Origin: Mantis religiosa
Taxonomy: Eukaryota; Arthropoda; Insecta; Mantodea; Mantidae
Reading direction: 5' to 3'
Length of the DNA: 64,000 nucleotides
Assembly (NCBI GenBank): GCA_030765055.1
Contig: CM060952.1
Span: 84,877,630-84,941,629, forward strand
Below are positions 13,041 to 27,919 of this stretch, one piece after another; position 1 is the first letter of the stretch; each line of letters opens with the position of its first letter. Position numbers and translations under genes: made by a program. The notes below the pieces were generated by a model, which was not told the DNA's origin, made no database searches, and saw only the letters and a list, made by a program, of their open reading frames with translations.

Positions 13041-13085
<45 letters not shown>

Positions 13086-13296
13086 CTTATTATCTGAATG
13101 TTCATTGTCAAATTTAAAATATTTTATAATATTAGATACTCTTCATTGCTGTTATGTTTTCTGCATTTTATTTCTAGTTAATTGTGTTAACCATTGTTGT
13201 TATATCACAAGGGCAATATTTAAAATATATGAAAAATAATTGTTAATTTGAATAGTTTAAGTGAAAAGTTTTCATATATTTTCAATAGAGGCATCT
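12534..13296 (+). other. Remaining internal region of the old LTR element
   Basis: No protease, reverse transcriptase or integrase motif is visible. An (AT)n run lies at about 13045-13083. Just before the 3' LTR the sequence 'aatagaggcatct' is the likely worn polypurine tract; the younger element has 'gaagaggggcatt' at the same place. Confidence 0.6.
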
Positions 13297-13974
13297 TGTA
13301 GCAGTTATTTTAGATATTTCATGTTTTGTTAAGAATAGTCAAAGAGATTGGTATTTGTAATAAAATAAATAAGTAATGTAAAGTAGGTAATGGTGTAATC
13401 ATGACAACGTAACTTGATGAGAAGTTGTTAAATGTTTTAAAAGATTTTGTTTTTCTGGTTATGAAAGTCTTAGGAGTAAGACGTGTATTTCTCTATCCAA
13501 GTGTGCGCAGAAACAATTTCGTGTATGCATCAAAGATGCATAAGTAGCGTGTGTGCAAGAAAAGAAATAGTTCATCCTGGAATCTACCACTGGTTGTAAA
13601 ACGACTAAATTAATAATATTTGTAACTGTATCAAAGAATTTAAAATTTTTTTATAAGGAATTAAATTTCCAACTTTGAAAAAGAAAAGTATTATTCATTC
13701 TTTAAAATTAGTAATACTATGTTTATCAGCCACGTTACCACGATCCTGGGAAAGAAAAAGAACACATCGCTCGACAATTACAGATGCGCCTAATTATCCA
13801 GAGTTGCAGGAGAAACTTCTAGATTTTTGAAATTTGATCGTCACCAAAGGTGAGAAATTAATGTGCATCCACCTTCATCCCAAATATTCCTGCTTCGAGA
13901 TGGTGCCACAACGTGGTGCATCATCATCCCAAATCATCTTCAAATATCATAATACTTCTAAATTATTCTCTTCA
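13297..13974 (+). repeat. 3' LTR of the old retrotransposon
   Basis: Aligns with 10533-11200 and begins with the same TGTAGCAG. The right edge is set where similarity to the 5' copy fades and the lengths match (about 670 bp each); it is uncertain by some bases. Confidence 0.8.
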
Positions 13975-15977
13975 CTTCAACATTCAAGTCACATGTATAC
14001 CAGCGGGTTAAAATGATTTAAAATTTGCCTTCAAAAAGCTTTTGAATATCACAAAACACGCTTTATTCTGTAGCGAGTGAAATGACAACAAGCTGTCAAC
14101 TCTCACTGCATTGCATCATAGGAATCCTTGTTACTTTATGGCACTCCCACGCAATAGCAGCAGCAAACAGGGCCGAAATCTTGGTATTAAATATTTTCCG
14201 ACTATTCCATAATACCCTTCTATCCTCCACATAAATAGTAAAATATAAATTTTGGTTCCCTTTTAGGTTTATGTTTAATTATTCAAATTATAACAGGTTT
14301 ATTTTTAGCCCAAATATATAACTTAAATTTGTTCAACAAAAAAAATCAATATTAATTAAATATATTAAAGAAATTAAAAACAATAAATTTTGAATTAATT
14401 TTTATGAGCTGGATACTATGTGATGGCCATAAAATTCCATCTCTTTCCATATCTTATGTATTCGCATAAAAAGCTAATAACGCTTCCTGTTTGTAAAAGG
14501 TATAACTACTAGAAAGTTAAACAAATAACAAAGAATATTCCGGAAATTGTTAACGTTCACAAAAGGAATTATTTGACATAAATTGTGTGCTTTAACGAGA
14601 TATATGTTTTTTGTCTATCTATTTTGGTTCGCTATATACTTTAGCATATATAGTTTAGATATTCGATATGATACATCCACATACAAGAAGTGGTTGCCTG
14701 TCTGTCTGAAGATGGGGCGGAAATAAATCTAATGACGTTCTGCAGCCTCTCACACTTACTTCTCTCTTCTATCGCCCTTCAAAGCGATCGGGACAATTTG
14801 ATAATCGAAGAGGAAGCATATAGGAGTAAGGGTGGATCAAAGACGGGTAATAGAGACCATAAAGAAGCATGTTAAACGGTAAAAGTAGGGCAACGTAAAA
14901 GAAATTTCTTCTTCCTTCAGAAGTCGAGAGAGATAGGCAGAATTATTCTTTTGAAATAACACTCTCCGGGGCGTATGCATGTGAGAATATCGTACGTTTA
15001 TTGTGTGCAAGGGAAAGATATCAGAAACTTGAACGATATCGGCGAAGCAGCTTTCAGGGTTGAAACTATTGGTTATCTCCAAGGGTTGGAACAAAACTGC
15101 TACAAGTGCACACTGTACAGTGAGCTCTCTATCACTGGGGTAAAGTGCACCAAAAAGTCGAAATGTACGAATTGTTATTAGGTTCAACTGGCATTACAAT
15201 GTATTCTTTTTGGCCTAAAAACTCTTTGGGGATAAACAAAGAATTGGAAATGTGTGAAATGATGCTTAAATGAGCCGAGAGTCCACTAAATTAGTTATCC
15301 AACATTTATCTTCACAGAAAAAAAAAGAAAAAAAGAAACATATCCAGGTAACTCGGGTTAACCTAGATGCGAATTCAACCTCTTGAAATTCAGGCCAGAC
15401 ACAGCATCCCAGCATCCCATATGGGGTGTATTCTTTTGTCATGGCCAACTTGTACATTTTCAGATAGTGAAAATACAAAAAAAAGTCTAAACCTTTTAGT
15501 TTATCAAAACCAATCAGAAAATTCCCGGCCATAAGTAAAATTTAAACATACATTTATAATCCGTTTTGTAATATATACATATTTTACATTTCCACCAGAA
15601 TAATTTGACAGAAATCCGAAGATTCTGTAAATACAAAACTCACCTCTGCCGTATTTCTGGTAGTAAAAAGTCAAAAGATTCAGTATGACTGTACTATATT
15701 ATATTCTCAACCGATAGATTTGCTTGTTCAAAGGATGTATAATGTATTTTGCTAACTAAAATTTATATTTCAGCTACGATTATTACAGAAATCACAATAA
15801 ATGTATCAGTAAAAAACCTATTATGCGACTAAACTTGCTATTTTTCAGGCGGTGATTAGTGTTTTTATTGTATAACCTGCATGAATAGGAATTGTATTTT
15901 TAAAAAGGCTTATGCCACGTAATATGTTTGTTCGAACATTTGTGCATTCCATAGTGTTAAGTTATAGTACATAGGTA
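13975..15977. other. Unassigned AT-rich sequence
   Basis: Contains a plus-oriented AT-rich repeat copy at about 14515-14650 ('aataacaaagaatattccgg', 'tttgtctatctat'). The 116-codon minus frame (14837-15187) and 88-codon minus frame (15266-15532) show no recognisable domains. No gene called. Confidence 0.35.
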
Positions 15978-16587
15978 CAGTAGACCTAGTTACTTCTTAG
16001 AATAAGTGATTGGTCTGTTTCTAAGTGTAGACAGGTTTTTGTACACCACTTTTAAATTTTTGCGCAGCGGTAATACTGTGCTGACCATGACCATGACATG
16101 CTGGCTGGCTGTATATAGCTAGAAGGTTTTTGCTGCGTGCCCACCCCTTAAGGGTTTTACCGCAGGTGAGGCATTTGAACGGGATTTTGTAGGATGGATA
16201 TGGTGTAGGTTTTATATTTGAAGAATTTTGTGAGGTTACAATATGTACCTTCGGGATGAAAGGACAGGATGCAATTCCCTGCACCCTGGTGTTTTTAATT
16301 TAGTTTTGGGTTGAGGAGAATTTTGTTGCCAAACAACTTGGGAGATTATGTGGAGCCCAGCTTTAGCTGCTGTTAGGATACTGTGGTGAACTTTACTCTT
16401 TGCAGCATATTGCAGTAACTCACAAATACCACTTGTTTTCCACTTTCGTCGCCGATAACAATGGAAACGCTACTTTGTTGCCGCGTGGTGGGTCCCCTCT
16501 CTCCGGAACTCAAATCAAAAACAGTAGATGAACAATAATGTGGAAAAAGGCTTGAATAATCAAAATCGAATAATCGAAAATTTACTG
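15978..16587 (-). mobile_element. Possible Tigger/pogo-like element, tentative
   Basis: The right end reads, on the minus strand, CAGTAAATTTTCGATTATTC, flanked by TA (16588-16589). This resembles Tigger-type ends known from other genomes. The proposed left end is CAGTAGACC at 15978, also after TA, but the two ends match only over the first few bases. A minus frame at 16021-16284 includes CLTCGKTLKGWARS with a CxxC pair; I do not recognise it. Confidence 0.3.
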
Positions 16588-16943
16588 TATATCACATGTT
16601 CCTAATTTATTAAGAGAAGTACACACACGACTGAGCCCACGTAGTCGGTATATACGTAATCATCTTATCAGACGTATGATGTCGCTGCAACAAACATCTG
16701 ACAGAACTGTACTTCTGATTTTGTTGATTGTGTCTGATATCGATTTTTATGACAGAATGCAACAGTACTCTACTTTTTATGTTTAAATAAGATAAAGGAT
16801 AAACCCTCCCTTCTAGTTTCAGAGAGCCTCAAAAGGGGTATTTAAGTAAAATCTCAACATAAAATATATGTGTGAAATGCAATACTTTGCACTTATTACA
16901 GGTAATAAGTAGAAGAGACAGTAATGACGATAGCGAGTAGCTC
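16588..16943. other. Unassigned sequence
   Basis: Nothing recognised between the tentative DNA transposon and the SINE. Confidence 0.3.
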
Positions 16944-17210
16944 GTCTCGGTAGCGTAGATGGCAGTGTGTCTGCTTCACATTCAAGAGGTCCCGAGTTCG
17001 AATCTCGGTCAGGGCAGGTTACCTGGATAAGGTTTTTTCCGGTTTTCCCTTATCCTGAAATACAAATGTCGAGTAACTAAGCACTATGGACCCTGGACAC
17101 ATTTGAGCAGCATCATTTCACCCATCTCATTCATTGTCCGATATGACTTAATGTTGGAGGACGTAAATTACAAAAAAAAAAAAAAAAGCAAAAAAAAAAA
17201 AAAAAAAAAA
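16944..17210 (+). mobile_element. SINE family B, copy 1 (tRNA head, poly-A tail)
   Basis: tRNA-like head with box A-like CGGTAGCGTAGATGGC and box B GAGTTCGAATCTCGG. The body is marked by 'ttacctggataaggtttt', 'cccttatcctgaaa' and 'ttggaggacgtaaatta', ending in a long A tract with one GC interruption. A second copy lies at 46783. A frame of 121 codons that begins in it is not a gene. Confidence 0.9.
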
Positions 17211-17453
17211 GATACTGAGTACAAAAATGAAGTAAGTGTAAAACTTGAGCATTATTTGTGGGTTCCACTGAACAATAAACTTCCAGAGATTATTACCTAC
17301 TCTAGTCTACACCTGATGTTGAACCTGCATTTGTTTAGAAACGGAGTTTATATTCTTCAAGAGATGTGGAAATTGGCAAAGAGTAGTCAAACTGTTACAA
17401 GTTACATTTATCAGAAAACAGATTCTTGTGATGTAATCTCATATGTTGTACCT

Positions 17454-17460
17454 TATAAAA
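17454..17460 (+). promoter_or_regulatory. TATA box candidate for the small ORF
   Basis: TATAAAA lies 50 bp upstream of the ATG at 17510. Transcription starting about 30 bp downstream of it would leave a 5' leader of about 25 nt. Such a box is common by chance in AT-rich DNA; its value rests on its place before an intact ORF. Confidence 0.4.
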
Positions 17461-17509
17461 GAAAATAGAGGGCAGGAGCGGAGGGCAATCAAATTTAGTC
17501 TCCGTAGGA

Positions 17510-17782
17510 ATGCAAAACGGGAATGCAAGGCAGCAGGAACAAAAAGTATTGGATGTCAGAACAAAATTGATAAGTTATTCGGCAAGCCAGATAGAGGTTG
17601 TGACAGGCTTCATAACTCTAGCAGCCGGCGGCGGCGGCGGCGTTGGCGTCGCTGTTTATGTCACTCGAGATATTCCACGCCATTGGCCACCAACCGCAAA
17701 ACCCACCACAGTCCAGGACATATTCAAACTGGGCTATACGTACCTACAAAACACTTTCAAATTTAACTTCAGAAATAAATAA
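17510..17782 (+). CDS. Small single-pass membrane protein candidate, 90 aa, unrecognised
   Basis: An intact 90-codon frame in a patch clearly GC-richer than its flanks. Residues 1-27 are polar, 28-52 form a hydrophobic, glycine-rich segment (QIEVVTGFITLAAGGGGG then VGVAVYV) that could span a membrane with a glycine-zipper face, and 53-90 are basic and aromatic, ending FKFNFRNK. The five glycines come from a pure (GGC)5 run. AATAAA at 17774-17779 and 17778-17783 overlaps the stop codon, as in very short 3' untranslated regions, and a TATAAAA lies 50 bp upstream. I do not recognise the family and give no function. It could be a compact intronless gene, the last exon of a larger gene, or an intact retrocopy. 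Confidence 0.5.
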   Translation: MQNGNARQQEQKVLDVRTKLISYSASQIEVVTGFITLAAGGGGGVGVAVYVTRDIPRHWPPTAKPTTVQDIFKLGYTYLQNTFKFNFRNK

Positions 17783-18560
17783 AGTATTAAAAAAGAGTTT
17801 TAATATATTGATAAAGTATTAAAAATGGCAAATAAATTTAAGCAAAATTTTATAGCTAAAACAAACAAAACAATATAGATTTAGATGCGGTTCTCTTTGC
17901 ATATGATTAATATTTAAGGTTATAAATATAAATTTACTTATAAGTTAAATTAAATGACTTAATTTAAATATTTAGTTAAGAGTGTGGAAAAGAACACATC
18001 TAAGCTGAAATTGTCTTGGAGTAAACAAATAATTCCTTTAAGTATACACTTCGGCTGCAATATTTCATATATTAGGAACGATGAATTTGGAACAATCAAT
18101 AAATTCAGTTATATATGCAGCGTTATTAAAACACTCTTTAAAATATCAGAAAGGATACTAGGATTGCATATTACAAAGTAATGACTCACAGTTTCGTTTT
18201 ATGACAGAAGAAGAAAAGGAAGAACTGAAACAGTGGTGGGTGTAATATCTAGACTTAAAGATATAAGGAGGGAATTGAAAAGCTTTAAATTAACGAATAG
18301 AAGGTAGAATTGATTGTGAACAGCAAATACAGATAACGAAGAACGACCGCATAACAGAACTACAACCCAGAGATAGAAGATATGTTAGAAGACCGATGAC
18401 AACAAACACTGTTTGCAAAATGAGACCAGATCAAAACTTATGACCGAAGAACAAACACGACCTACAAAGCCCGTGCTCAAATAGGAGCAAATTGGCATTA
18501 CAAGAGAACATGTTAATGAACAAAACCTTGACTTCTACTTTCAAATGCCATAAATTAGAA
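17783..18560. other. Unassigned AT-rich sequence
   Basis: Nothing recognised. Short frames such as 17984-18181 have no domain. From about 18180 the sequence is A-rich on this strand and might be worn transposon coding sequence, but no motif can be named. Confidence 0.3.
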
Positions 18561-18583
18561 AATATTTGCTACTCCATAGAATA

Positions 18584-19904
18584 GGGTAGAGCGGGGCTAT
18601 TCCGCTCATTTCAAATTTATGGTGTTATAAAACAAATAAAAACAATTTTTTTATGTTAAACATAGAGGAGAACAGTCTTGATTAATCCCTTAAAGCTTAC
18701 ATATGTTATAAGCACACATATTTTACTTGCTATAGTTGCGATCAAATAAAACAGCGAATGATGTACAGAAAGAAAATCTCAGAATTAAGGGAGCTATTCC
18801 GCATGATCCTGGGGCTATTACCGCTCACAGTACTTTTGCATTTTAATTAAAAGCATTTGCCACAAATGAAGTTTAGCAAATGCATCAACGCACACTTCGT
18901 GAAACCCATAGTCCACATTTCTGGCATTTGATCCAGTCTCCTTTGGTTGCTGCTTTAGGAGAATAAATATTTAACCCACAAAATCTACATAGTGCATCTT
19001 CCTCATCAATGCATTCTATTTGGACTGGGACCAACTCATCACTTGACTCACTATTCCCACAGATTAGTTTTACAATAGGTCTAGGGTTTTCTTTCCTTTT
19101 GCTCCGGTGTACATCCAAAGCCTCTTGCTGCCAAATATTTTAACCTGGAAACTAAATCTTTCTCCTCCTCCAAACTAAACACTGTGGTATGACCAACTGA
19201 CTTGTACACTCCTCCTCCAAATGCTTCTTGACGTTGATGTGCATGAACACGAACCTTTAGTGTAGAGTAAGACACTGAAAAGCCCCGCTGTTCCTTTCAT
19301 ACTTATATCGCCGTTTAATACGCTCGTAACAGCACGAGCAATGTCGTCCTCGTCCAGTTTCGTTCCAGCTTCCTTTGTATATATATGCGTGTACCATCTG
19401 AAACGATCAAATAAAATTCGGTAATAGTTGTATAAGAAGTAATTAGGTTAAAAGAGTACAGAAAAACCTATATTATAACTGGGCGAGAATAACCCCTCTT
19501 TGCATGGGCAGAATAGCCCCAAATGTTGAACTTATGAAATAGCGCACCATGTGAGAGCTATGATAAAAGAAACGCGCGTCCGCTATGCATGGACGTAACC
19601 CAAACTATAACCTACACTGACACTGATTTTCAATTTAAAAAAAAATCTCTCTATCGGCAGGTACTAGACCCTCAGTTACAAATGGTATTTCTTATTCAAG
19701 GCAAAAAGCAATATAAGTTACTTACCTTGTAATCTTATTCTGTTAATGCTATTAAAACAGCAACCTACAGCCTCAGGTAAATTAATAGAAACGTAGCACA
19801 AACACCAAGCTTGACAATGAACTGGCAGGCAAGTCATCGCTGCCCTTGATTGTTGGGCAGTAAACCAATTTGCTTATTTCGGGTGGAATAGCCCCGCCGT
19901 ACCC
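18584..19904 (-). mobile_element. pogo/Tigger-like DNA transposon, non-autonomous
   Basis: Terminal inverted repeats of about 24 bp, GGGTAGAGCGGGGCTATTCC at the left and the reverse complement of GGGTACGGCGGGGCTATTCC at the right, with a TA dinucleotide on each side (18582-18583, 19905-19906). The motif GGGGCTATTCCGC recurs in subterminal positions (about 18788-18825, 19486-19515), as expected of transposase binding sites. Inside, only the two ends of a transposase gene remain; the catalytic core is gone. Any further movement would need a transposase from elsewhere. Confidence 0.85.
18885..19390 (-). pseudogene. pogo-like transposase relic: N-terminus and C-terminal zinc motif only
   Basis: On the minus strand, about 19390-19081 encodes the DNA-binding N-terminus: EDDIARAVTSVLNGDISMKG, then (after a one-base frame change near 19280) FSVSYSTLKVRV, followed by FSLEEEKDLVSRLKYLAARG. 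This is the helix-turn-helix and CENP-B-like layout of pogo/Tigger and DDE_1-type transposases. Next in the same direction, 19118-18885 encodes CRFCGLN and WIKCQKCGLWV, a cysteine-pair motif like the C-terminal zinc finger of such proteins. The DDE catalytic domain that should lie between, several hundred residues, is deleted. The gene is dead. Confidence 0.78.
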
Positions 19905-19933
19905 TATAAATATTTGCTACATCCCACAGAGTA

Positions 19934-20564
19934 CATACCTAAAAAATAGAATTATGTTTTATCTCAAGGAATATACATGGTTAGCCATTTTCAACAGAGT
20001 TTAAAAAGTGAAAGTCGATCCTGATTGGATTTGTTTCTTTATTGCCACTTTTCAAATACGTACCTCATTGCCAGTAAGGGACAGAGTCCCGTCGAAGGCT
20101 CCTTGTCCTCGGAGAAGGATAACTCTTCAACTTAAATTAAAAAAAGTACCTCAACCCTTATTTTAATTCTCTAGATGAATATACTGAAGTTTGTGGACGT
20201 TAAAACCTTCTAATGAGTCTCACATATTAAAAGAAGATGATTATCCCATTGCTAAGGTAATTTATGCAGGTTTCTTTTTTCCAGAACATCTTCAAGACTT
20301 TGAAGAGAGATTAAGGAAGCTAATGTGTTTCACTGCTTTTTACATTCTTTTTTTTTTTCTAAATATCAGGGTATTTTCATTCTCATTTGGAAGCGAAAGT
20401 ACTGAAAAATTCCTAAAGTAATTTTAGGTATAAGTTAAAAGTGTATTTCACATTTTTTAATCCACATTGTATAAATATGAATATCCATAATATCAAAAAC
20501 CAAAATGATATTGAAATTATAGTCTCTGGAATACAAATGTTAGTTTTTATGAGATATATTATAA
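19934..20564. other. Unassigned sequence
   Basis: Nothing recognised. The 76-codon plus frame at 20191-20421 has no domain. Confidence 0.3.
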
Positions 20565-21335
20565 ATGTTCCCGTCTACAAGAAAACGTGGGGGGCTAGTC
20601 AGAGTTCTTAAGCCATGGAGAAGTCAATCAGTCCAGGAGAAGATGATTCCAAAAGCAAACTCCTGGCCTTCCAAGTTGGGGTTGTGCAGTAGCCTGGTAC
20701 CCTATTCACGTAAAAACATATTCTTAATTATTTATAAACTACAAATTAAAGAAAGCAATGGATTCAACTGTAGACAGACCTTGGCTAGGAATGACAAACA
20801 TTTCAAATGGAATGTTAGGGGATTATCTCATAAAGAAAATATATCATAAAAGGAATTGAACAGTAAAAAGTTGACACAGCTTTTGTGTCAGAAACTAAGC
20901 ACAAGTTAAAAGCATCAAAGGAATTAAACAACAATTTGATGTATTATACAAATGCACCACAAGAAAATAGAACTACCGCAGGATTAGCCATATTTATAAA
21001 GAACAGTTAGAAGTTTCGGAAATGAAATTCCTGACGTTTTTTGCAGGTTATACTTTAATGGACGAACAAAGAAGTGTAGATATTCGAGAACATTTGGGAA
21101 TATTTAAACTAAAAGATAAAATAGAAGAGTACAGGGAAAGATAGTATATACAATCATGTCTGCATAATGGAACATAGTAGGATTCCCCAAAGTACATTAA
21201 GTAACAGTCCAAGAGGATAGCGAAGTCGAGGAAGACCTGCCAGAAAATGGATAGAACCATTTTCCTTTGGAGTCGGAACTATCATTAATGGTCTAAATCT
21301 TGTTCGTATGATGATCATGATGATGGGTATAAATG
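20565..21335 (+). pseudogene. RTE-like LINE relic with its middle deleted
   Basis: About 20800-21010 decodes, across stops, to the start of an apurinic-type endonuclease: WNVRGLSHKE at the head and AGLAIFIKNS near 20980. From about 21045 a second block decodes to the extreme C-terminus of an RTE/CR1-like ORF: GYTLMDEQRSVDIREHLGIF, then KIEEYRER, then RSRGRPARKW. The reverse transcriptase that should separate them is absent. A short ATGATG-rich tract (about 21307-21325) follows, like the tails of some RTE elements. Stops and frameshifts make this non-functional. The class is inferred from these end motifs only. Confidence 0.7.
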
Positions 21336-22780
<1,445 letters not shown>

Positions 22781-25010
22781 CATTATGTTTTCCTTTGTGA
22801 ATAGCATATGATGACCTCTTTACTTCATTCAGTTTTGATAATTCTTTATTTCAAGGAAATCTTGAAAGTTAAGACAAATTACCAGTGGAAACATTCAGTG
22901 GCTTTAAAGTACACAATTGGTGTTATTTTGTTGAAATATCCCATTCCAAAAGTCAGCTAAGGGACATTCCTAAAAGTTTGTGATTATTTCTCTCCTCCCC
23001 CTCTACATTACATTACATTTCACCTATCACAACAATTTAATATGAACTAACGTCTAAGCACTATTTTCATGTATTTTGACTGTCTTGATTAATTTGGAAA
23101 TATGTCTAAGCAAAAATATGTGCTAAATAATCTAACGGGGATAAAAGATACTTTTATGTGTGTATTATATAACAGATATATATATATATATATAAAACAT
23201 AGCAATTTTCAATTGATAGAGAAAGTCATATGAATGAAATTTTAGGCTCTCTATTATATAAAGTCAACAGAGAAAGTATTGCATTCATCGAAATTCTCAT
23301 CTACTGAAGTGTCACTTAAACATGCTTTGGGACACAATAAAACAAATAAAAAGCTAAACCGTCTATGTTTATGTGTTTTTGAACAGCAGATCTCAAAAGA
23401 TCTGTCAAATGCCAAACTGAATATGTAATCTCAGGTTCTTTCAAGCATGCAGCAGAAGATTAAAAAAAAATCCTTTCATCCCAAATTTACCTCTATATAG
23501 AAAACGTCTGGAAAATGCCTTTAGAAAAATGACTCTAAGATGTTTAGGATAATTAAGATATGCTCAGAACACAAATACTGAATTTTCTGGGAATAATATC
23601 AAAAGTGCTCTAAATTCTGAGTGACTTCTGTATAACTGGCAAACTATAAGAGATAGGCAACGTCTTATACACAACAAATGTAGATCTTGCTAATTCTCGG
23701 AGATGCTCGTTGTTATTGATTTGCATTTTAAAATACTTATTTATTCTTTTCAAAAAGAGGCCTTTGTTTTTAGTTTTTTTCATCTCTTGGTCATGCAAAG
23801 AGAACAGAATTTCAAAGATTTGATTATTGCTTATTCTCATTGCACCTTCAAAAATACGTGTAGTATAACAAATTGCGATAGGATATTTTCGTAATTCCAT
23901 ATACAGGAGCAAAAGTTAAAAGAATTGTTTTTAATTCTCAAATGAAACTTTTCCCCTGTATTTCGAGAGAAATATAATATTTTGAAAAATTAACAATTAT
24001 GATTTATTCAAGTTAATAAGTTATTGATTTTTTAGTTTTGAATACTGATTCTGTATTCACAATGGGAACTCTGCTGCCAGATGCTACAGAGATGGATTTT
24101 GAGTTCTTTTTATCAGGGTATACTTGCGTTGGTGTGTGAGCGTTTGCGTTGGTTGAGTAAATTTAAATAAAGCTGGATAAATACCCAATATAGTAGAAGT
24201 ACGTTTTCAAGTACTTCTATATGTAGATTTAAATTGTTTTAATTTCGTAATGATGGAATTCGCTTTTACAAAACTCCAAATCTCTGAAGAAGGTTTTGGG
24301 TGCTGGTTCTTGTGATGTATAGGATCACAAACTTTCCGATAACCTTAAGTTTAAGTCATTCCTTGAAGTACACTGTGCGCTACTGACGTTTGCCTTCTCA
24401 TCAACTCTTTCCTCCACAGACAGAGTAAATGCCACAGTGGCGAGAGTCGAACGAGCATTATGGAAATGCAAGTGCCTACAGTTAGCGGCAGCGAGTGTAC
24501 CGCTTGCTTTGTATAACAAGCTTTGGGGAATGAATGATATTTATCAGGCATTTAGACGAACCACGCGTTTCCTTCCAACCAGACCTGAACAGAAACATTC
24601 AATGTGCGCAGTTTTGAAACAATACGTCACTGCGGCGACATTATATCATGTGGGAGAGGGGGTGCAGCGTGATAAAGACAAAAACCCTCCTGCAAATCAT
24701 TATGACTGACATCTGAAAACAGCGCAATTTATTGCGCAAGGAAAAGGGATTTTACAGTCCCTCTGGAAACTTTGCAATACACAGAACTGAGCGATTTAAG
24801 TTCTCTGTATGTTGCAACCAAAGTACTTTATTACATAAGCAAATTAATCAGTTGTAGATTATAATAGACTACGACTAAAATTCAGTGCTTAAACTATACA
24901 ATATTAATACTTAAAATCAATATATTTTGAATTCTATTGTCGTTAAATATGACAATAAACTAGCTTATAGACCCAGAGGTTTGAGTTCGATTTACGGTTT
25001 CTGCATGGTC
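22781..25010. other. Unassigned sequence, mostly AT-rich
   Basis: A minus-oriented AT-rich family copy is seen at about 23460-23665 ('gtgacttctgtataactggc', 'aagagataggcaa'). A GC-richer stretch at 24340-24715 holds overlapping frames in both directions, including a 90-codon plus frame at 24437-24709. A possible acceptor (tttcctccacag) precedes it, but there is no known domain. A perfect 9-bp stem (tagaagtac / gtacttcta) lies at 24194-24219. Confidence 0.35.
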
Positions 25011-25250
25011 ATTTTCTACTGCTGGGAGACCCGGTCCGGAGTGCACTCAGCACTTCTCTCTTTTTGGCTGAGAATTAGCGGGTTGTGGTTGCATATACTG
25101 GCCGGGAGGCCACTGGCCACGTCCCACGCCCCAATACTGCATCCCACTCATGACACCTGTAGTAAGCAGAGTTTGGCAACGCAGCGCCGAGACGGTAAGC
25201 CTTAGATTGGAAAGGGTAGGGGCTCTGGGGCGTAGGTTCATTTGAATTTA
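25011..25250. repeat. GC-rich probable SINE-like insertion, unclassified
   Basis: A sharply GC-richer block in AT-rich flanks. Just upstream (about 24971-24995) 'ggtttgagttcgatttacgg' resembles a tRNA box B. No TSD or second copy was found in the window, so the assignment is weak. Confidence 0.35.
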
Positions 25251-26909
<1,659 letters not shown>

Positions 26910-27919
26910 GAACTAAGAAGTACCAACATCAGTGACAGTGGTGAGCTATAAAAAAGTGGTTGTCAAAAAAAAATAAAGGAGAGAAAAGGAGGTAGACGCT
27001 ATCGGCTCTGCAATACGCGGGGGCATAAGACGATTATATTAGTCCAATTATACATTAATTTCACACTTAAAAAGATAACAGTAAAGGTTTTAGAGGGTGG
27101 AGACGACAACGTTGTATTAAAAAATTTGCGGACTCTGGCGCGCGGGGTCTAAGACCCATCATCGGATTTAGATTATTTTTACACGCGAGAGGATCCAAGC
27201 CCCTGGGGCATCAGAGATCACAAGAGTGTTCATATGTAAGATTTTGTAGAGGGAAAAACAAAAAAGCAATGTGAAAACAGTTGCTGCTGTTTTATTTCTG
27301 TATAACAAAAAGAGGAGATTTTTTCCTTCTTTCAGGGTAATCCGCTTAACGTGGAGTAGACTTAGAGAGAATGGTCGAGTGGACAGTTTTGTTATATTCC
27401 GATTTCGCTGAAATCGTTAAGACCCTCTTCACTCCCAATAATAAGGCTGAACTTTACTTGTCCCCTATTGGCAGCTTATTCTATATATGTACGAAGGGGT
27501 GCAAATGAGGAACGACAAAACATGACAAAAAAAATTGATGTGATCCACTCACATGTGTTTCTCTACCCATTTTTCAATAAAATATTGTTTAAAATTTATT
27601 CTGTTTTCATGGCCAGGTAAAGAAGAAACATAAAGGGAATAATGGATTCCTATTTGAGAAAATTTTAAGGAATATAGCCAAACTATGTAACACCACAAAG
27701 AAAGAATTTGATATAAATTGTTATTTTTGGACAGAATTGTTTGTATATGTAGATTTTGTCTATTTCTTACGGTCTACTACTATGCACAAGTCATCTACAC
27801 CGAGGAGAATTTTAATTGTTATTCCCATAAAATTTAATACTTACAATTCATTTGTTATGGATATATCTTTAAAATACTGTATTTTAATACAGGACGTGAT
27901 AAAAAATAACGAGAAATTG
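26910..27919. other. Unassigned sequence with one dispersed-repeat copy
   Basis: A plus-oriented copy of the AT-rich family lies at about 27700-27900 ('gatataaattgttattttt', 'gattttgtctatttcttacg', 'atatctttaaaata'). Nothing else recognised. Confidence 0.4.

Larger units (their letters stand above)
10533..13974 (+). mobile_element. Old, internally deleted LTR retrotransposon
   Basis: Two direct repeats of about 670 bp (10533-~11200 and 13297-~13974), both beginning TGTAGCAGTTATTTT, flank an internal region with a primer-binding-site-like sequence, a gag relic and no recognisable pol. The LTRs differ at many positions (roughly nine in ten alike by eye), so the insertion is old. A family A SINE later split the 5' LTR/primer-site junction. 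The gag N-terminus matches that of the element at 38365, placing both in one lineage. The exact right edge and TSD are uncertain; ACTT at 10529-10532 and 13974-13977 is a candidate that overlaps the edge by one base. Confidence 0.85.

Noticed and set aside
16021..16284. A zinc-finger host gene (CLTCGKTLKGWARS)
   Set aside because: Only one CxxC pair, no matching partner pair, and it lies within a possible DNA transposon relic; not enough to call a gene.
17103..17468. 121-codon frame with poly-Lys
   Set aside because: It runs from a SINE body through its poly-A tail into unrelated sequence.
24437..24709. Coding exon behind a possible splice acceptor
   Set aside because: No recognisable domain, competing frames on the other strand, and no downstream donor that fits.
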